Notes under the pieces: model-generated | The model's input: the letters and a program-made list of their open reading frames with translations, nothing else | Told to the model about the DNA's origin: nothing | Databases searched by the model: none | Program-made: the position numbers and the translations under genes | Assembly: GCA_023678885.1 (NCBI GenBank) | Contig: CM042970.1 | Location: 7,790,355-7,854,354, forward strand | Source of the DNA: Pogostemon cablin | Taxonomy: Eukaryota; Streptophyta; Magnoliopsida; Lamiales; Lamiaceae | DNA length: 64,000 nt | Direction of reading: 5' to 3' | In this document: in pieces, positions 55,262 through 64,000 of the stretch | Layout: the number at the start of each line of letters is the position of its first letter | How positions within the stretch are numbered: the stretch's first letter is position 1

Positions 55262-55609
55262 CACTACAACATAAGTAACATTAAATAACACCTTATAGTA
55301 ACACTTTAAATTTATTTAACACAAATTGTTAACACTTTTAAAATTATTATGATATGTAACATTTTTGTAACACTTTTATATAAATAATACATACATTTAA
55401 CACTTTTTTAATATGTAACACATGCATTTAACACTTTTATATATATAACACATTTTATGTAACACTTTTACAAAGGTTACATTATAATGTAATATTTATT
55501 CATAAGTAACATTTTTAAGTAATACTTCTACATACATAAATTATTTACATAACATTTTAAATAGTATTTTAAATACTCCATATTTATAAGATAAATACTA
55601 ATTAAGTTG

Positions 55610-55695
<86 letters not shown>

Positions 55696-56313
55696 CCCAT
55701 ATTTATGTATATATATTACTCATATTTAAAAAATAAATTACATATATACTTTTTAATAATTTCTAAAAAAAATTGAATATATTAGTTTAATGTAATTATA
55801 CAATACAAAATAAGTATATATAGTTCATTACATAAAATATATTTTATTTTATAATATATATTTATTTAATAAAATTAAAAAATATATTAATCACGAAAAT
55901 TATTTTAAATTATATTTATTTACATTTTATGTTAACGGTTAAAATATTGAACTACAAAAGTTTATTTAAAAAGGAAAATAACAAACTTGAAATAGATAAT
56001 AAAATAAAATTTTAATATTTGTTAAGATTGATGGTCTAGCTAAGTTGGTTGATAAAACACAGTATAAAACATAAGTTATGCGATCAAATTCAAGTGATTG
56101 CACTTTTATTTTTTAATTTTATAAGAAGTATTACTAAAGTAAATGTAACATTTTCATTAAGTGTTACTATATTAAGAAAAATGTTACACAAGCCAATAGG
56201 TAACAGGGGCAACAACGATCCCACTAAAAGTGTTATATATCGTCTATAATAATATTATTAAGCTATTAAATAATATTTTTTGCGTGTTATGTAAAGTCAT
56301 TTATGTTGTAGTA
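55262..56313. mobile_element. CACTA-like non-autonomous element
   Basis: Starts CACTACAACATAA and ends TTATGTTGTAGTA, with the duplication TTA on both sides (55259-55261 and 56314-56316). Its last base departs from the expected G. It contains many AACAC(T)TTT units in direct repeat, a long (TA)n run and no transposase. A pol III-like segment (GGTCTAGCTAAGTTGGTTGA, about 56033) lies inside. Confidence 0.75.
55613..55693. repeat. (TA)n microsatellite
   Basis: An uninterrupted TA run of about 40 units inside the CACTA-like element. Confidence 0.95.
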
Positions 56314-56413
56314 TTATTTAATGGTGCAGATTAATTTAAAAACTAATCTAATGATTAAGATTGTTCAGGTGCATTGGTGCACAAGGTGCACTGCAGCCAA
56401 ACTCTAAAATTAT

Positions 56414-56715
56414 ATGTAAATAAAAAGTTATCATTTTTATTAAAATAATAATACTAAAGTTAACTATTTTAAGTACTTGTAAAGAAGTACTGTTTTTAAA
56501 TTTAAACTCATTTTTATTTTAAAAAGTTTAATAAACTTATGGTCTGTTTGTATTTTAAGATCTCAAGAGGTAATAATAAGTGCCAATAGCAAAAGTAGCA
56601 ATGCCAAATGCAAAATTTCTTACAACACTCTAAATACATTCTTCTTTTTTTTTTTACCAAAACCTCCATGAAAGGACCTTTATACCCCTCTCAAATTAAA
56701 ATAATTTTTATTATC
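56414..56715. other. Intergenic AT-rich sequence
   Basis: Nothing recognised. Confidence 0.5.
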
Positions 56716-56925
56716 AGCACCAACCAGCTGCCGGCCGCACCGACCACCGCCACCCAGCGTGTCGGTCGCCACATCGATATGATAACCGACATCCATACTG
56801 ATACGGGTCCGTATCAACATTCGAACCTACACCGAACTCGTATTGGTTATCTACACCGAAATCGATGTCGGTACGGACACGTTTCGATTACCTACACCGG
56901 AACCGACACAGAGGACACATTGGGT
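56716..56925. repeat. GC-rich island with CTACACCG repeats
   Basis: CCTACACCGAACTCG, TCTACACCGAAATCG and CCTACACCGGAACCG occur at about 56826, 56850 and 56889, with several GTCGGT/ACCGAC units around them. Base composition differs sharply from both sides. The open frame through it is repetitive (THTDTGPYQH, TYTGTDTEDT) and probably not a gene. Confidence 0.5.
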
Positions 56926-57530
56926 ATTGAGTTTGAATAGCAAATGCAAAAAAGTACAAAAGTTTAAAAAAGATAAAAAAAAAGTGTTGGTAAATATTTT
57001 GTATAATGAATTTTGTATTATTAAAATTCTCCCTAATAATAATCAAGTACAAAGTGGCAAAATTGCAAATTTTAGTGTTTGAAGGGGGTATTCAAGACAT
57101 TTTGAATGAGTTAGATTTTGCATGGGATTTACTTAAAATGTTGGGAAATTCTAATTTAGCACAATTATTTAAAGGAATTTGATTTTTTTTAGATAATCGA
57201 GCTAGCAATTATAAGATATTATATCTTAATTTTCGTAATTAGAGGCCAATACAGGCTTTTAAATTGAAAATTTAGAGCTTAATTTGTTTTTTAATCACGA
57301 AAATTAAGATAAAATGTGCTATAATTACCAGCTCGACAACCAACTCGACAACATAGTATCTTAAAAATACGATTCCCGTAAGTTATTGTCCTGAAATTAT
57401 TGGGTAAGTTATTATTATTATCATATTTTTTTTAACATAATGTAAATTTTTATACATCGGCATTCTCTAAGGCAATTTCTAATATACATCAAGAGGTATA
57501 TTAACATTTGGGACAATCCTATCCAATTCA
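56926..57530. other. Intergenic sequence
   Basis: AT-rich; no feature is recognised. Confidence 0.45.
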
Positions 57531-57544
57531 AATTTTGACCCGCC

Positions 57545-57756
57545 GTATATAAGGAAATTGAAACCCTAATTTTATTTCCTTCTCTCATTTTCTACTTTCA
57601 TTCTCGCCGCCTCCACCACTTCTTCTTTTTAATAAGGTTTCCTTCTCTCATTCTCTCCGCCTTCACCTCTTTCACTCGCCTCTCCTCTCCATGTCTCTAT
57701 TGCAATTTCGCCAACAATTCTACATCACATTGGCGAAGATCAAACAATTGTTGTAG
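57545..57756 (+). promoter_or_regulatory. Promoter, leader and 21-codon start of an apparently truncated gene
   Basis: GTATATAAGG (57545-57554) is a TATA box. AAACCCTAA (57561-57569) is a telo-box of the kind found in translation-related and cell-cycle promoters. A C/T-rich leader follows with CTCGCCGCC and CTCTCCGCC, then an ATG at 57691 opening 21 codons (MSLLQFRQQFYITLAKIKQL...) to a TAG at 57754. No downstream exon was found before the inverted repeats at 57.8 kb. Confidence 0.4.
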
Positions 57757-57789
57757 TACCAACATTACTAATACTTTATTAGTGTAGGA

Positions 57790-58640
57790 AGAGAGAACTT
57801 TCTTTTGTTCTATTTTAGTCCCAATAAAGATAAGTTTGTTAATTTAGTCTCACCCATGTAGAAATAAGCGCAAACACGTTCTATTTTCGCCGAAAAATAC
57901 GGACATCACCGAAAAATAGCACGTGATTGTCAAGTGACAATCGGAATCGCCAATTTTCAGTCGGAATTAATTTTATTTTAATACCAACAAGGCATTTTAA
58001 TTTTTTTAAAGTTTAAATAATTAGAAAAAAAATTAATAAGGGTCATCAGTCATTTCTCTTCTGGCACGGAAAAGCCGCCACCACGGCCTACATCACAAAC
58101 ACCAGAACTTCGCCACTGACCACGATTTCACCATCGGTCATGACACCGGTCGAAATTGTTTAAATAAAAATGCCTTATTGGCATTTAAATAACACTTAAT
58201 TTGTTGACTCACTTGCCATCAGGGCGCTATGTCATCATCCCGGTTGAAAATCGGTGATTCCGATAATGTCCGTATTTTCGGCGAAAATAGGATGTGTTTG
58301 GGCCTATTTCTACACGGGTGGAACTAAATTGACAAACTTATCTTTATTGAGACTAAAATAGAGCATGAAGAAAGTTATGGGACTAAATTGGTTTTTATCT
58401 CGCTAACTCATCTGCCATCAGGGCGTCACGTCATCAAACCGTCCGGAAATCGACAATTCCGGCTGTGCGTGGCTGTTTCCAGGTGATGTCAACTTTTTCC
58501 GGCAAAAATGGGACGTTTTTTATCCTATTTTTTCGTCGGTGGGACTAATTTGACAAACTTATCTTTTTTGGGACTAAAAAAGACCATGGGGAAAATTATG
58601 AGACTAAAAAAGTTTTTATCCCTTTTTGATGTTAAAATAA
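57790..58640. repeat. Inverted and tandem repeat complex
   Basis: 57795-58025 is the inverse of 58150-58380. Matching blocks include TTTAGTCCCAATAAAGATAA / TTATCTTTATTGAGACTAAA, TTCGCCGAAAAATACGGACAT and AACAAGGCATTTTAAT. A diverged direct copy of the right arm follows (58396-58630), with GCCATCAGGGCG at both 58215 and 58415. It is probably a foldback or Mutator-type element with a duplicated arm; the target duplication was not found. Confidence 0.65.
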
Positions 58641-58935
58641 AAATTCCAGTTTCTAAATTAAAATCAGATGTAGGGTTACACGACAGCATGGAATTTTTAG
58701 ATACAACCACAAATTTCTTGTTAATGATGTCAGATTCGAAAAGATTTTTTTTTTCCACAAATAATTAATTTTCCCCTAATCTAAATAGATCCCTCGAGTC
58801 ATGATATAGGTAGTTAAGTTTATGTTAACTTTTAATTAATTCACATAGTACTTTAATTAAATAATCTGACTACTGACTAGTTTAGTCAAGGATTTAAAAT
58901 TCATAATTTACGTGTAAATGGGGACTGTTATAACA
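58641..58935. other. Intergenic AT-rich sequence
   Basis: Nothing recognised. Confidence 0.5.
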
Positions 58936-58951
58936 GAATAAGCCTATACTA

Positions 58952-59196
58952 AAAAAAAAAAGGGGTGTACCCACCATTAGGGGCCCCCACCGCCCCTGCT
59001 CTAGGGATTAATGGAGGAGGTAAATTGCAGGATGTGCCTCAAGTGGCTTATAGAGATGTCTCACTGTTAAACTTGTGCTTGCATGGAGCCAAATACAAGC
59101 CAAAGGCAGGATTCAAACCCCCACCCTGCAGCAACCAAACTCAGTTAGAAGACCTTTCCACCCTCACCTGTACCACTTGAGCTATGCCCTGGTGGC
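58952..59196 (-). mobile_element. SINE with 16-bp target duplication and poly(T) tail
   Basis: The flanks are perfect: GAATAAGCCTATACTA at 58936-58951 and 59197-59212. On the minus strand it starts GCCACCAGGGCATAGCTCAAG (A-box region) and has GGGTTTGAATCCTGCC (B-box region). It ends GGGTACACCCCTTTTTTTTT. The T-run at the 3' end is unlike the usual poly(A) and recalls Au-type plant SINEs. A truncated relative is at 18040. Confidence 0.88.
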
Positions 59197-59417
59197 GAAT
59201 AAGCCTATACTAGCATATATGATAGATCTTCTATACATCAAAAGTGGGTCAACTTTTAAAAGAAATAAATTCAAAAAGATATTTACCCTCTCCATGTATT
59301 TATTTACATTTTTCATTTTGAGGTATTATAACTATTTTTTTTTTCATATTTTATTAGTGGTAAAAATATATTATACATCTTATATATAATACTCACTTCC
59401 TCCGCTAGAAAGGTATA

Positions 59418-59642
59418 CTCCATCCGTCCCGATGTAAGAGGGTCATTTTCTTTTTTGCATGTATATTAAGGAGTATTATTTTTTAGTGTGTAGTAGGTAG
59501 TTGTATTAGTGATAGTGAGAGTCCCATATTTTAATTGTATTAGAGGGGGTGTGTGGGTCTTGTGTGTAAAAAAGGAAAGGGGACTCTTTGGGTGAGACGA
59601 CCAAAATGGAAAAATAGCCCTCTTAGCCTGGGACGGAGGGAG
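59418..59642. mobile_element. Inner Stowaway MITE
   Basis: Starts CTCCATCCGTCCCG after TA and ends CTGGGACGGAGGGAG before TA; 225 bases. It is inserted in the outer Stowaway. Confidence 0.88.
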
Positions 59643-60285
59643 TATATTTTTCTATTTTGGGTGTCCGCACTAAAGGTATACATTTTCCATTTTACATACA
59701 TGAGACCACACACATCACTAATACATTTAATTTGTGGGACCCACACTCCCACTAATACAACTGTCTACTACACATTAAATAATAAATGCTTGTTCGCCTT
59801 TTTGTGTGTCCCCAAGTATAAGGAACCAATTGCAGTTCAGTGTATGACCAAGTAAAAATATCGAATCCAAGGGATTAGCGTTATATAAGATACCCACCAA
59901 ATAATATGCACCACTAATAATTAAGACAAAATAACATTTTCAAGAGTTTGAAAATCAATAACTAATTATGCAGAAAATAAATACTAAATAAAATAAAAGT
60001 CACAAACAATCACAAGTGCTTCAAGAGAGAAGACAAGATAGCTCTAGGAAATCCAGTTTAAATTGGTCAAATTAAATCACTAGACAATCGGTTAGAATTC
60101 CTGCAGATTTTAAGAAAACAATCACATAATTATGTTAAATCCCTCTTTAAAAGTAAACTTAACACATAAATCTGGTTCAAACCCTTAAATGCAGAAGAAT
60201 AATTCCTACTCCCTTTCTAGGTACTTCATGCAAAATTTCATTAAAGGTTAGAGCATTAGACTTCCTTTTATAGGTACATAAGAAT

Positions 60286-60321
60286 TACACTTGATCTTAG
60301 CCAAAAGGCCGAGAAAAGTAT
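60286..60321 (-). ncRNA. U2 snRNA 5' end fragment (36 nt) at the LINE 5' junction
   Basis: On the minus strand, 60321 to 60286 match nucleotides 1-36 of U2 snRNA, including TCTCGGCCTTTTGGCTAAGA and TCAAGTGTA, with one difference (position 5). The match stops exactly at the target duplication on one side and at U2 nucleotide 1 on the LINE side. It is a retrotransposed fragment, not a working snRNA gene: there is no branch-site pairing region, Sm site or USE/TATA promoter. U2 sequence is recalled knowledge of a highly conserved RNA. Confidence 0.88.
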
Positions 60322-61681
60322 TAAGTATGGATTATTTCTCCAAGATGTTTAAAAGACTTGCCTACCGTGATCAGTATAAATTTAACTCTAGACATTGTGC
60401 CATGTCTCACGCACTTGGCATTCGCAGATGATCTGATTCTCTTTGCTTATGGTGACCATTCTTCCACCGAGGTAGTTGCCAAAGCACTGAAAACATTTGC
60501 AGGAGTTTTTGGACTAGAAGTTAGTGAGGCGAAATCCAGTTTATTTATAGCAGGGATTCCACCAGATGAAGAACAGAGGATCAGAGAGGTGTTGCTTTTT
60601 TAGGAAGGTACCTTTCTTGTTCGATATTTGGGCGTTCCACTACAAGGCAAGAAATTAAGGGAGTCGGCGTTTGAGCCACTTGTTACTAAAGTAGCGGACC
60701 TGATTCGAGGCTGGTCCAGTGTGCCTATCTCGCATGCTGGTCGACTTGAACTCATTCGCTCTGTTGTATATGGAGTGATGAATTTTTGGGCTTCTATGGT
60801 TAAACTTCTTAAGGGTGTGATTGACAGGGTGGAGAGGATGATCAGGAGCTTCCTATGGGGCTCTACTCGAGGCGTTTTTCGATGGAGTGAAATCATTCTA
60901 CCCAAAGAGTAGGCCGGCCTCGGACTGAGAAGTGTGGAGCTACTTAATGATGTAGCCTTATGTGGAGCATTGTGGGATCTACACTTTGAGAAGAGATCCC
61001 TATGGGTCAAGTGGACTAGTTCAGTCTATCTTACCCATGAGTCGTGCTGGAACATAGAGGCAATTCCGAGTGCCTTTATCGTATGGAAAGAAAATCTGCA
61101 GGAAAGAGATATGATATGTGCTCGGCTAAAAGGAGACCTATTTGCCACCCTCACCGAGTGTTCACAAAGGGGTCGTTTGTTGACGGGTAGACTCTACTCT
61201 AAAGTTGCTGATGTTGGCCAGGTGAGGTATGTCTATATGAAATTGTGGTGTACGTGGGTTCTGAGGAAAATTCCTTCCGTATGTGGCTGGCCGTGAGGAA
61301 TCGGCTGCACACTATGGATAGATGGAGAGGGGTAGAAGGGCCGTTAGAGTGTGTTTTGTGTGTAGGCAGACTAGAGTCGAAAGATCATCTCTTCTTTCGA
61401 TATCCATTTGCAAAGGAGGTATATGATAATGTGAGAACTGATGTGGGGTGGAACATGATGGTGACTACGGTAATGGCAGATATTAAGTGGCTTCACAAGG
61501 ATCGTTGGGTCCATATGCGAGAGAAAGTGCGGCGTGCGCTAGCGCTTTATGGATGCGTGTTCTTCATCTGGAAGACACGTTGTGAAGCGCTGATTGAAGT
61601 TGTTCGCCCGACAGTTGATAGAGTTGTATACTCTATTTTATTGCATGTAGCTAGATTTCTTCAATTTTCAGCTATGTCGTA
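60322..61681 (+). pseudogene. LINE ORF2 fragment: RT end and zf-RVT region
   Basis: The start is shifted in frame (KMFKRLAYRDQYKF-like), then LTHLAFADDLILFAYGDH carries the RT active site FADD at about 60421. RYLGVPLQGKKLR, GWSSVPISHAGRLELIRSVV and RSFLWGST follow. A TAG at 60910 and frameshifts near 60600 and 61295 break it. The zf-RVT region has NRLHTMDRW, CVLCVGRLESKDHLFF and the tail FFIWKTRCEALI, ending at TAG 61679-61681. The order and motifs are those of plant L1 ORF2. It cannot encode a functional protein. Confidence 0.88.
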
Positions 61682-63266
61682 GCTTTAAATTGTATTGAAT
61701 TTCGTGTGGAGTTGTAAGTGGACTTGGGCTTTGCCCCTTTTGAAATAATCGAATAAATTAAAATTTATTAAAAAAAGTTATTTAAGAATTAATCCTCAAT
61801 TCCCACCTAACAATCTAAGAAATCAAATCCTCTAGCTAGAATGGTAATTAATAGATATATTAAGTATCCAATATTAATTATTCTAATGAATAAATATATA
61901 TGGTTAGGTCCCCTTTACCCCTAACAGGTTAACAAAATTAATCCATTTATGGCACAAGCAACAAGCATAAATATGCATAAGACAATGACATATCATGAAT
62001 GAGGACAGACCATATAAGACAAAAATACAAGTCTCAAATCAAAGCAATAATAAAGGTATAAGTATACTACAGAAATCCATAACCTAGTCTAGGTCATCAA
62101 TTCAATTAAATTCAACTTTCAAAACCTAAAACTATCCAGAAAAGTACTAGCACATGGTGTTACAAGCAACAACTATGTCTATGGAATGAAACTTACCCAT
62201 GAATCTATAAATCAACAATAAGAAATTAAAGAAGGAAGAAAAACCCTTGTCTAGAATAATTCTCCGTCTTTTCTTCCCGTCTTGATGATCCTCTTCCGTT
62301 CTCCTTCTCAAGTAGCAAACACTGTGATTGAGTGTGATAGGTGAAATGCGAGTGAAGGATAGAGATAGATGGCAGAAGTTGATGGGTGAATATTTGTAAG
62401 ATTGTGTAGCCCAAAGAGCATGGTGGAGAGTTATGGTTCTTCTGGATCTCCCCAAGGGCTCCTTTTATATTTGAGGGCTGCTAAAATTCGTACTCCGCCT
62501 AAAAATAGGGCTTTTTTAAGTCAAAAACCACAAACGGGCCAAAAAAACAAAATCTGAGCTTGCTGGGAAGTGGCACGGGTCTTGCCGGCCATGGCGTGGT
62601 CGTGCTGGCCACTCATGCCGCACACTCGCATGGGTCGTGCCACCTGTCGGTAGTCCGCGCGACCTCACGATTTTGCTCATAACTTCTTCATCCAAATTTC
62701 GATTGAGGTGATTTTTACGCCCACGTAATCCCCTCTTCCTTGGATTTCTATCCACATAAAGAACTCATGAAAATTCGCCCATTTGCGTATAGCACGAGTC
62801 GTGCAAAAGTGGCACGGGTCGTGAAGGATCGGCACAGCTTGCGCGACTTCACCGTATTGATCATAACTTCCTTATCTAAGCTCCGATTGAGGTGTTTCTT
62901 GAGCCAAAATGACCTTCTCTTCCGTGGTTTTCCAACCATATATCACATGATCAGTTTGGTCTTCTACACAAATATAGAAAAATTATGCATATAGAACATA
63001 CGTTTATCAACATTCTTTCACGATTTAACTCTTCATTCCAACGTTGCACTTTTAATATTTTCCACCTAAAAATAGAAATAACACCTCAAAAGCACAAATA
63101 TATTAAATATATGAAAATTGACCATTTAGTGCTAAAATACAAACATAAATTCCACAAAACAGTACTAAATCGGACCCTAAAACATGTATATTTTCACACT
63201 AAACAATAATACTCCTTAATACACGTGCAAAAAGTAAATTTATATTTTAATGGCGGACGAAGGGAA

Positions 63267-63620
63267 TATGTTTTATTCATCAAGTTCAATAATTAACTTT
63301 TTTTTTTTTGCAATTTATTCATCATTTGCAACAACTATATATATTTAATTTTTCTCTTTAAATTATCAACTTTACTCCTATTTTTTTACCTAATTATATT
63401 TTTTTTAAAAAAATACTTTTTTAATCGCGTGTTCATTCAAACAAGAATAACTATGTGAGACAGAGGAAGTAAGGAATAAGTATTTAGTTTAAATTCGTTT
63501 ATTTTAATACGATTTCACCGTGGATTATACTATCTGTAAATAGTAATAAAGTGATACTAATTAAGGCATGTTTGGATTTCTGGTGTGAATGATTTTGAAA
63601 ATTTGATAATTTTATTAATA
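63267..63620. other. Intergenic AT-rich sequence
   Basis: Nothing recognised. Confidence 0.5.
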
Positions 63621-63877
63621 CTCCCCCATCCCATTAAAATGGGACGTTATTTTTTTATTTTTGTACGTAGTTTAAGGGATATAATATTTTAATATGTAGT
63701 GAAGTGAGATAAATAATATTTTAATGTAAAGTATATAGTTGTATTAGTATTGTGTGTGAGCCCCATGAAGATATGGAGTATTAATTATTTTGTGTGAGTC
63801 TCATCTAAAAAAATGCACACTTTGTATTAGGACAAATTAAAATGGCAAAACGCGTATGTTTCAGTGGACGAAGGGCG
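63621..63877. mobile_element. Stowaway-type MITE
   Basis: Starts CTCCCCCATCCCATT after TA and ends CAGTGGACGAAGGGCG before TA; 257 bases. Confidence 0.82.
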
Positions 63878-63921
63878 TACTATATTTGCCGATGTGAGAT
63901 AATAGGTATGTAAGATAGTCG

Positions 63922-64000
63922 TTCCGTCCCATGTATTTATGCACACTTTTCATTTTGAAATGTTTTAGGTATTTATGCATATTCCATTAATAGTAAAAAT
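63922..64000. mobile_element. Left part of a Stowaway, running off the window
   Basis: GTTCCGTCCCATGTATTTATG begins a Stowaway-like element that continues beyond position 64000. Confidence 0.5.

Larger units (their letters stand above)
55157..56404. mobile_element. MULE-type MITE interrupted by a CACTA-like element
   Basis: The 9-bp duplication TAAAATTAT lies at 55148-55156 and 56405-56413. Without the insertion the element is about 193 bases and aligns with 52606-52785. Ends: GGGTGATTCTGGGGTGCACC and, inverted, GAGTTTGGCTGCAGTGCACC. Confidence 0.83.
60279..61791 (+). mobile_element. 5'-truncated L1-type LINE with target duplication
   Basis: TAAGAATTA occurs at 60279-60287 and 61783-61791, and copy A has the uninterrupted site (ATTTAAGAAATAAGC at about 11282). 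The 3' end is AT-rich (TTAAAATTTATTAAAAAAAG). The body begins in the middle of the RT domain, so the element is 5' truncated. Its 5' junction is not LINE sequence but antisense U2 snRNA. Confidence 0.85.
59785..63204. mobile_element. Dispersed repeat, copy B, with LINE inside
   Basis: It is flanked by the 7-bp direct repeat AATAATA (59778-59784 and 63205-63211), which is likely its target duplication because it joins a continuous Stowaway. Without the LINE it is about 1.9 kb. It aligns with copy A at 9.8-12.1 kb. Its right part has a tandem pair of about 180 bases (62655 and 62838) with GCGCGACCTCACGATTTTG / GCGCGACTTCACCGTATTG and TTCGATTGAGGTG. No protein is encoded; the superfamily is unresolved. 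Confidence 0.65.
59391..63266. mobile_element. Outer Stowaway MITE split into three pieces
   Basis: The pieces are 59391-59415 (ACTCACTTCCTCCGC), 59645-59784 (CTATTTTGGGTGTCC to ACACATTAAATAATA) and 63212-63266 (CTCCTTAATACACGTGCAAA to GGCGGACGAAGGGAA). Joined in order they give one ordinary Stowaway. The gaps are filled by another Stowaway and by dispersed repeat B. Confidence 0.75.

Noticed and set aside
60286..60321. Working U2 snRNA gene
   Set aside because: Only the first 36 nucleotides are present, and no USE or TATA promoter or Sm site is seen.
60600..61010. Minus-strand frame of 136 codons
   Set aside because: It is antisense to the LINE ORF2 region, whose RT and zf-RVT motifs are clear on the plus strand.

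Overview
The window is nuclear DNA of a flowering plant, most likely a eudicot. It is strongly AT-rich, its genes have spliced exons with GT-AG introns, and it holds plant-only families (SAUR, a plant-type complex I subunit, FAR1/MULE transposases, a caulimovirid relic). Nothing in it fixes the genus. Only three intact host genes are supported. The rest is transposable elements, many of which can be delimited to the base by their target-site duplications (TSDs).

Layout. 1-7 kb: two minus-strand genes. One is a three-exon gene for the complex I B8/NDUFB2-like subunit, with a TGGGCY (Site II) promoter. The other is a two-exon gene for a small conserved membrane protein. 7-8 kb: Stowaway MITEs. 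8.6-15.5 kb: a compound transposon zone with two diverged FAR1-type MULE transposase fragments, a PMD-like fragment, dispersed repeat copy A carrying a 988-bp MULE, and a hAT element carrying a tRNA-like segment and a MULE-type MITE. 16-27 kb: intergenic DNA with Stowaways, a CACTA element, a SINE fragment, tandem arrays and an (AT)n tract. 27-37 kb: a retroelement graveyard with an unrecognised reading frame, Athila-like ORF1 and integrase pieces, a caulimovirid protease/RT relic, two LTRs (one a clear solo LTR with hairpin repeats) and a LINE 3' end. 42.6-47.9 kb: a complete but dead Ty1/copia element with 580-bp LTRs and a 5-bp TSD, sitting inside a Stowaway. 48.7 kb: an intronless SAUR gene with TATA box and AUG-free leader. 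49-59 kb: MITEs, two SINEs with 16-bp TSDs, a CACTA-like element inside a MITE, and a promoter-like orphan. 59.4-63.3 kb: a four-level nest in which a Stowaway holds another Stowaway and repeat copy B, copy B holds a LINE, and the LINE carries an antisense U2 snRNA fragment at its 5' junction.

The three host genes show no functional link to each other. The most unusual object is the LINE/U2 junction at 60.28-60.32 kb. Repeats A and B act as reciprocal empty sites: A lacks the LINE and B lacks the MULE. All boundaries and alignments were made by eye; no database or alignment tool was used.
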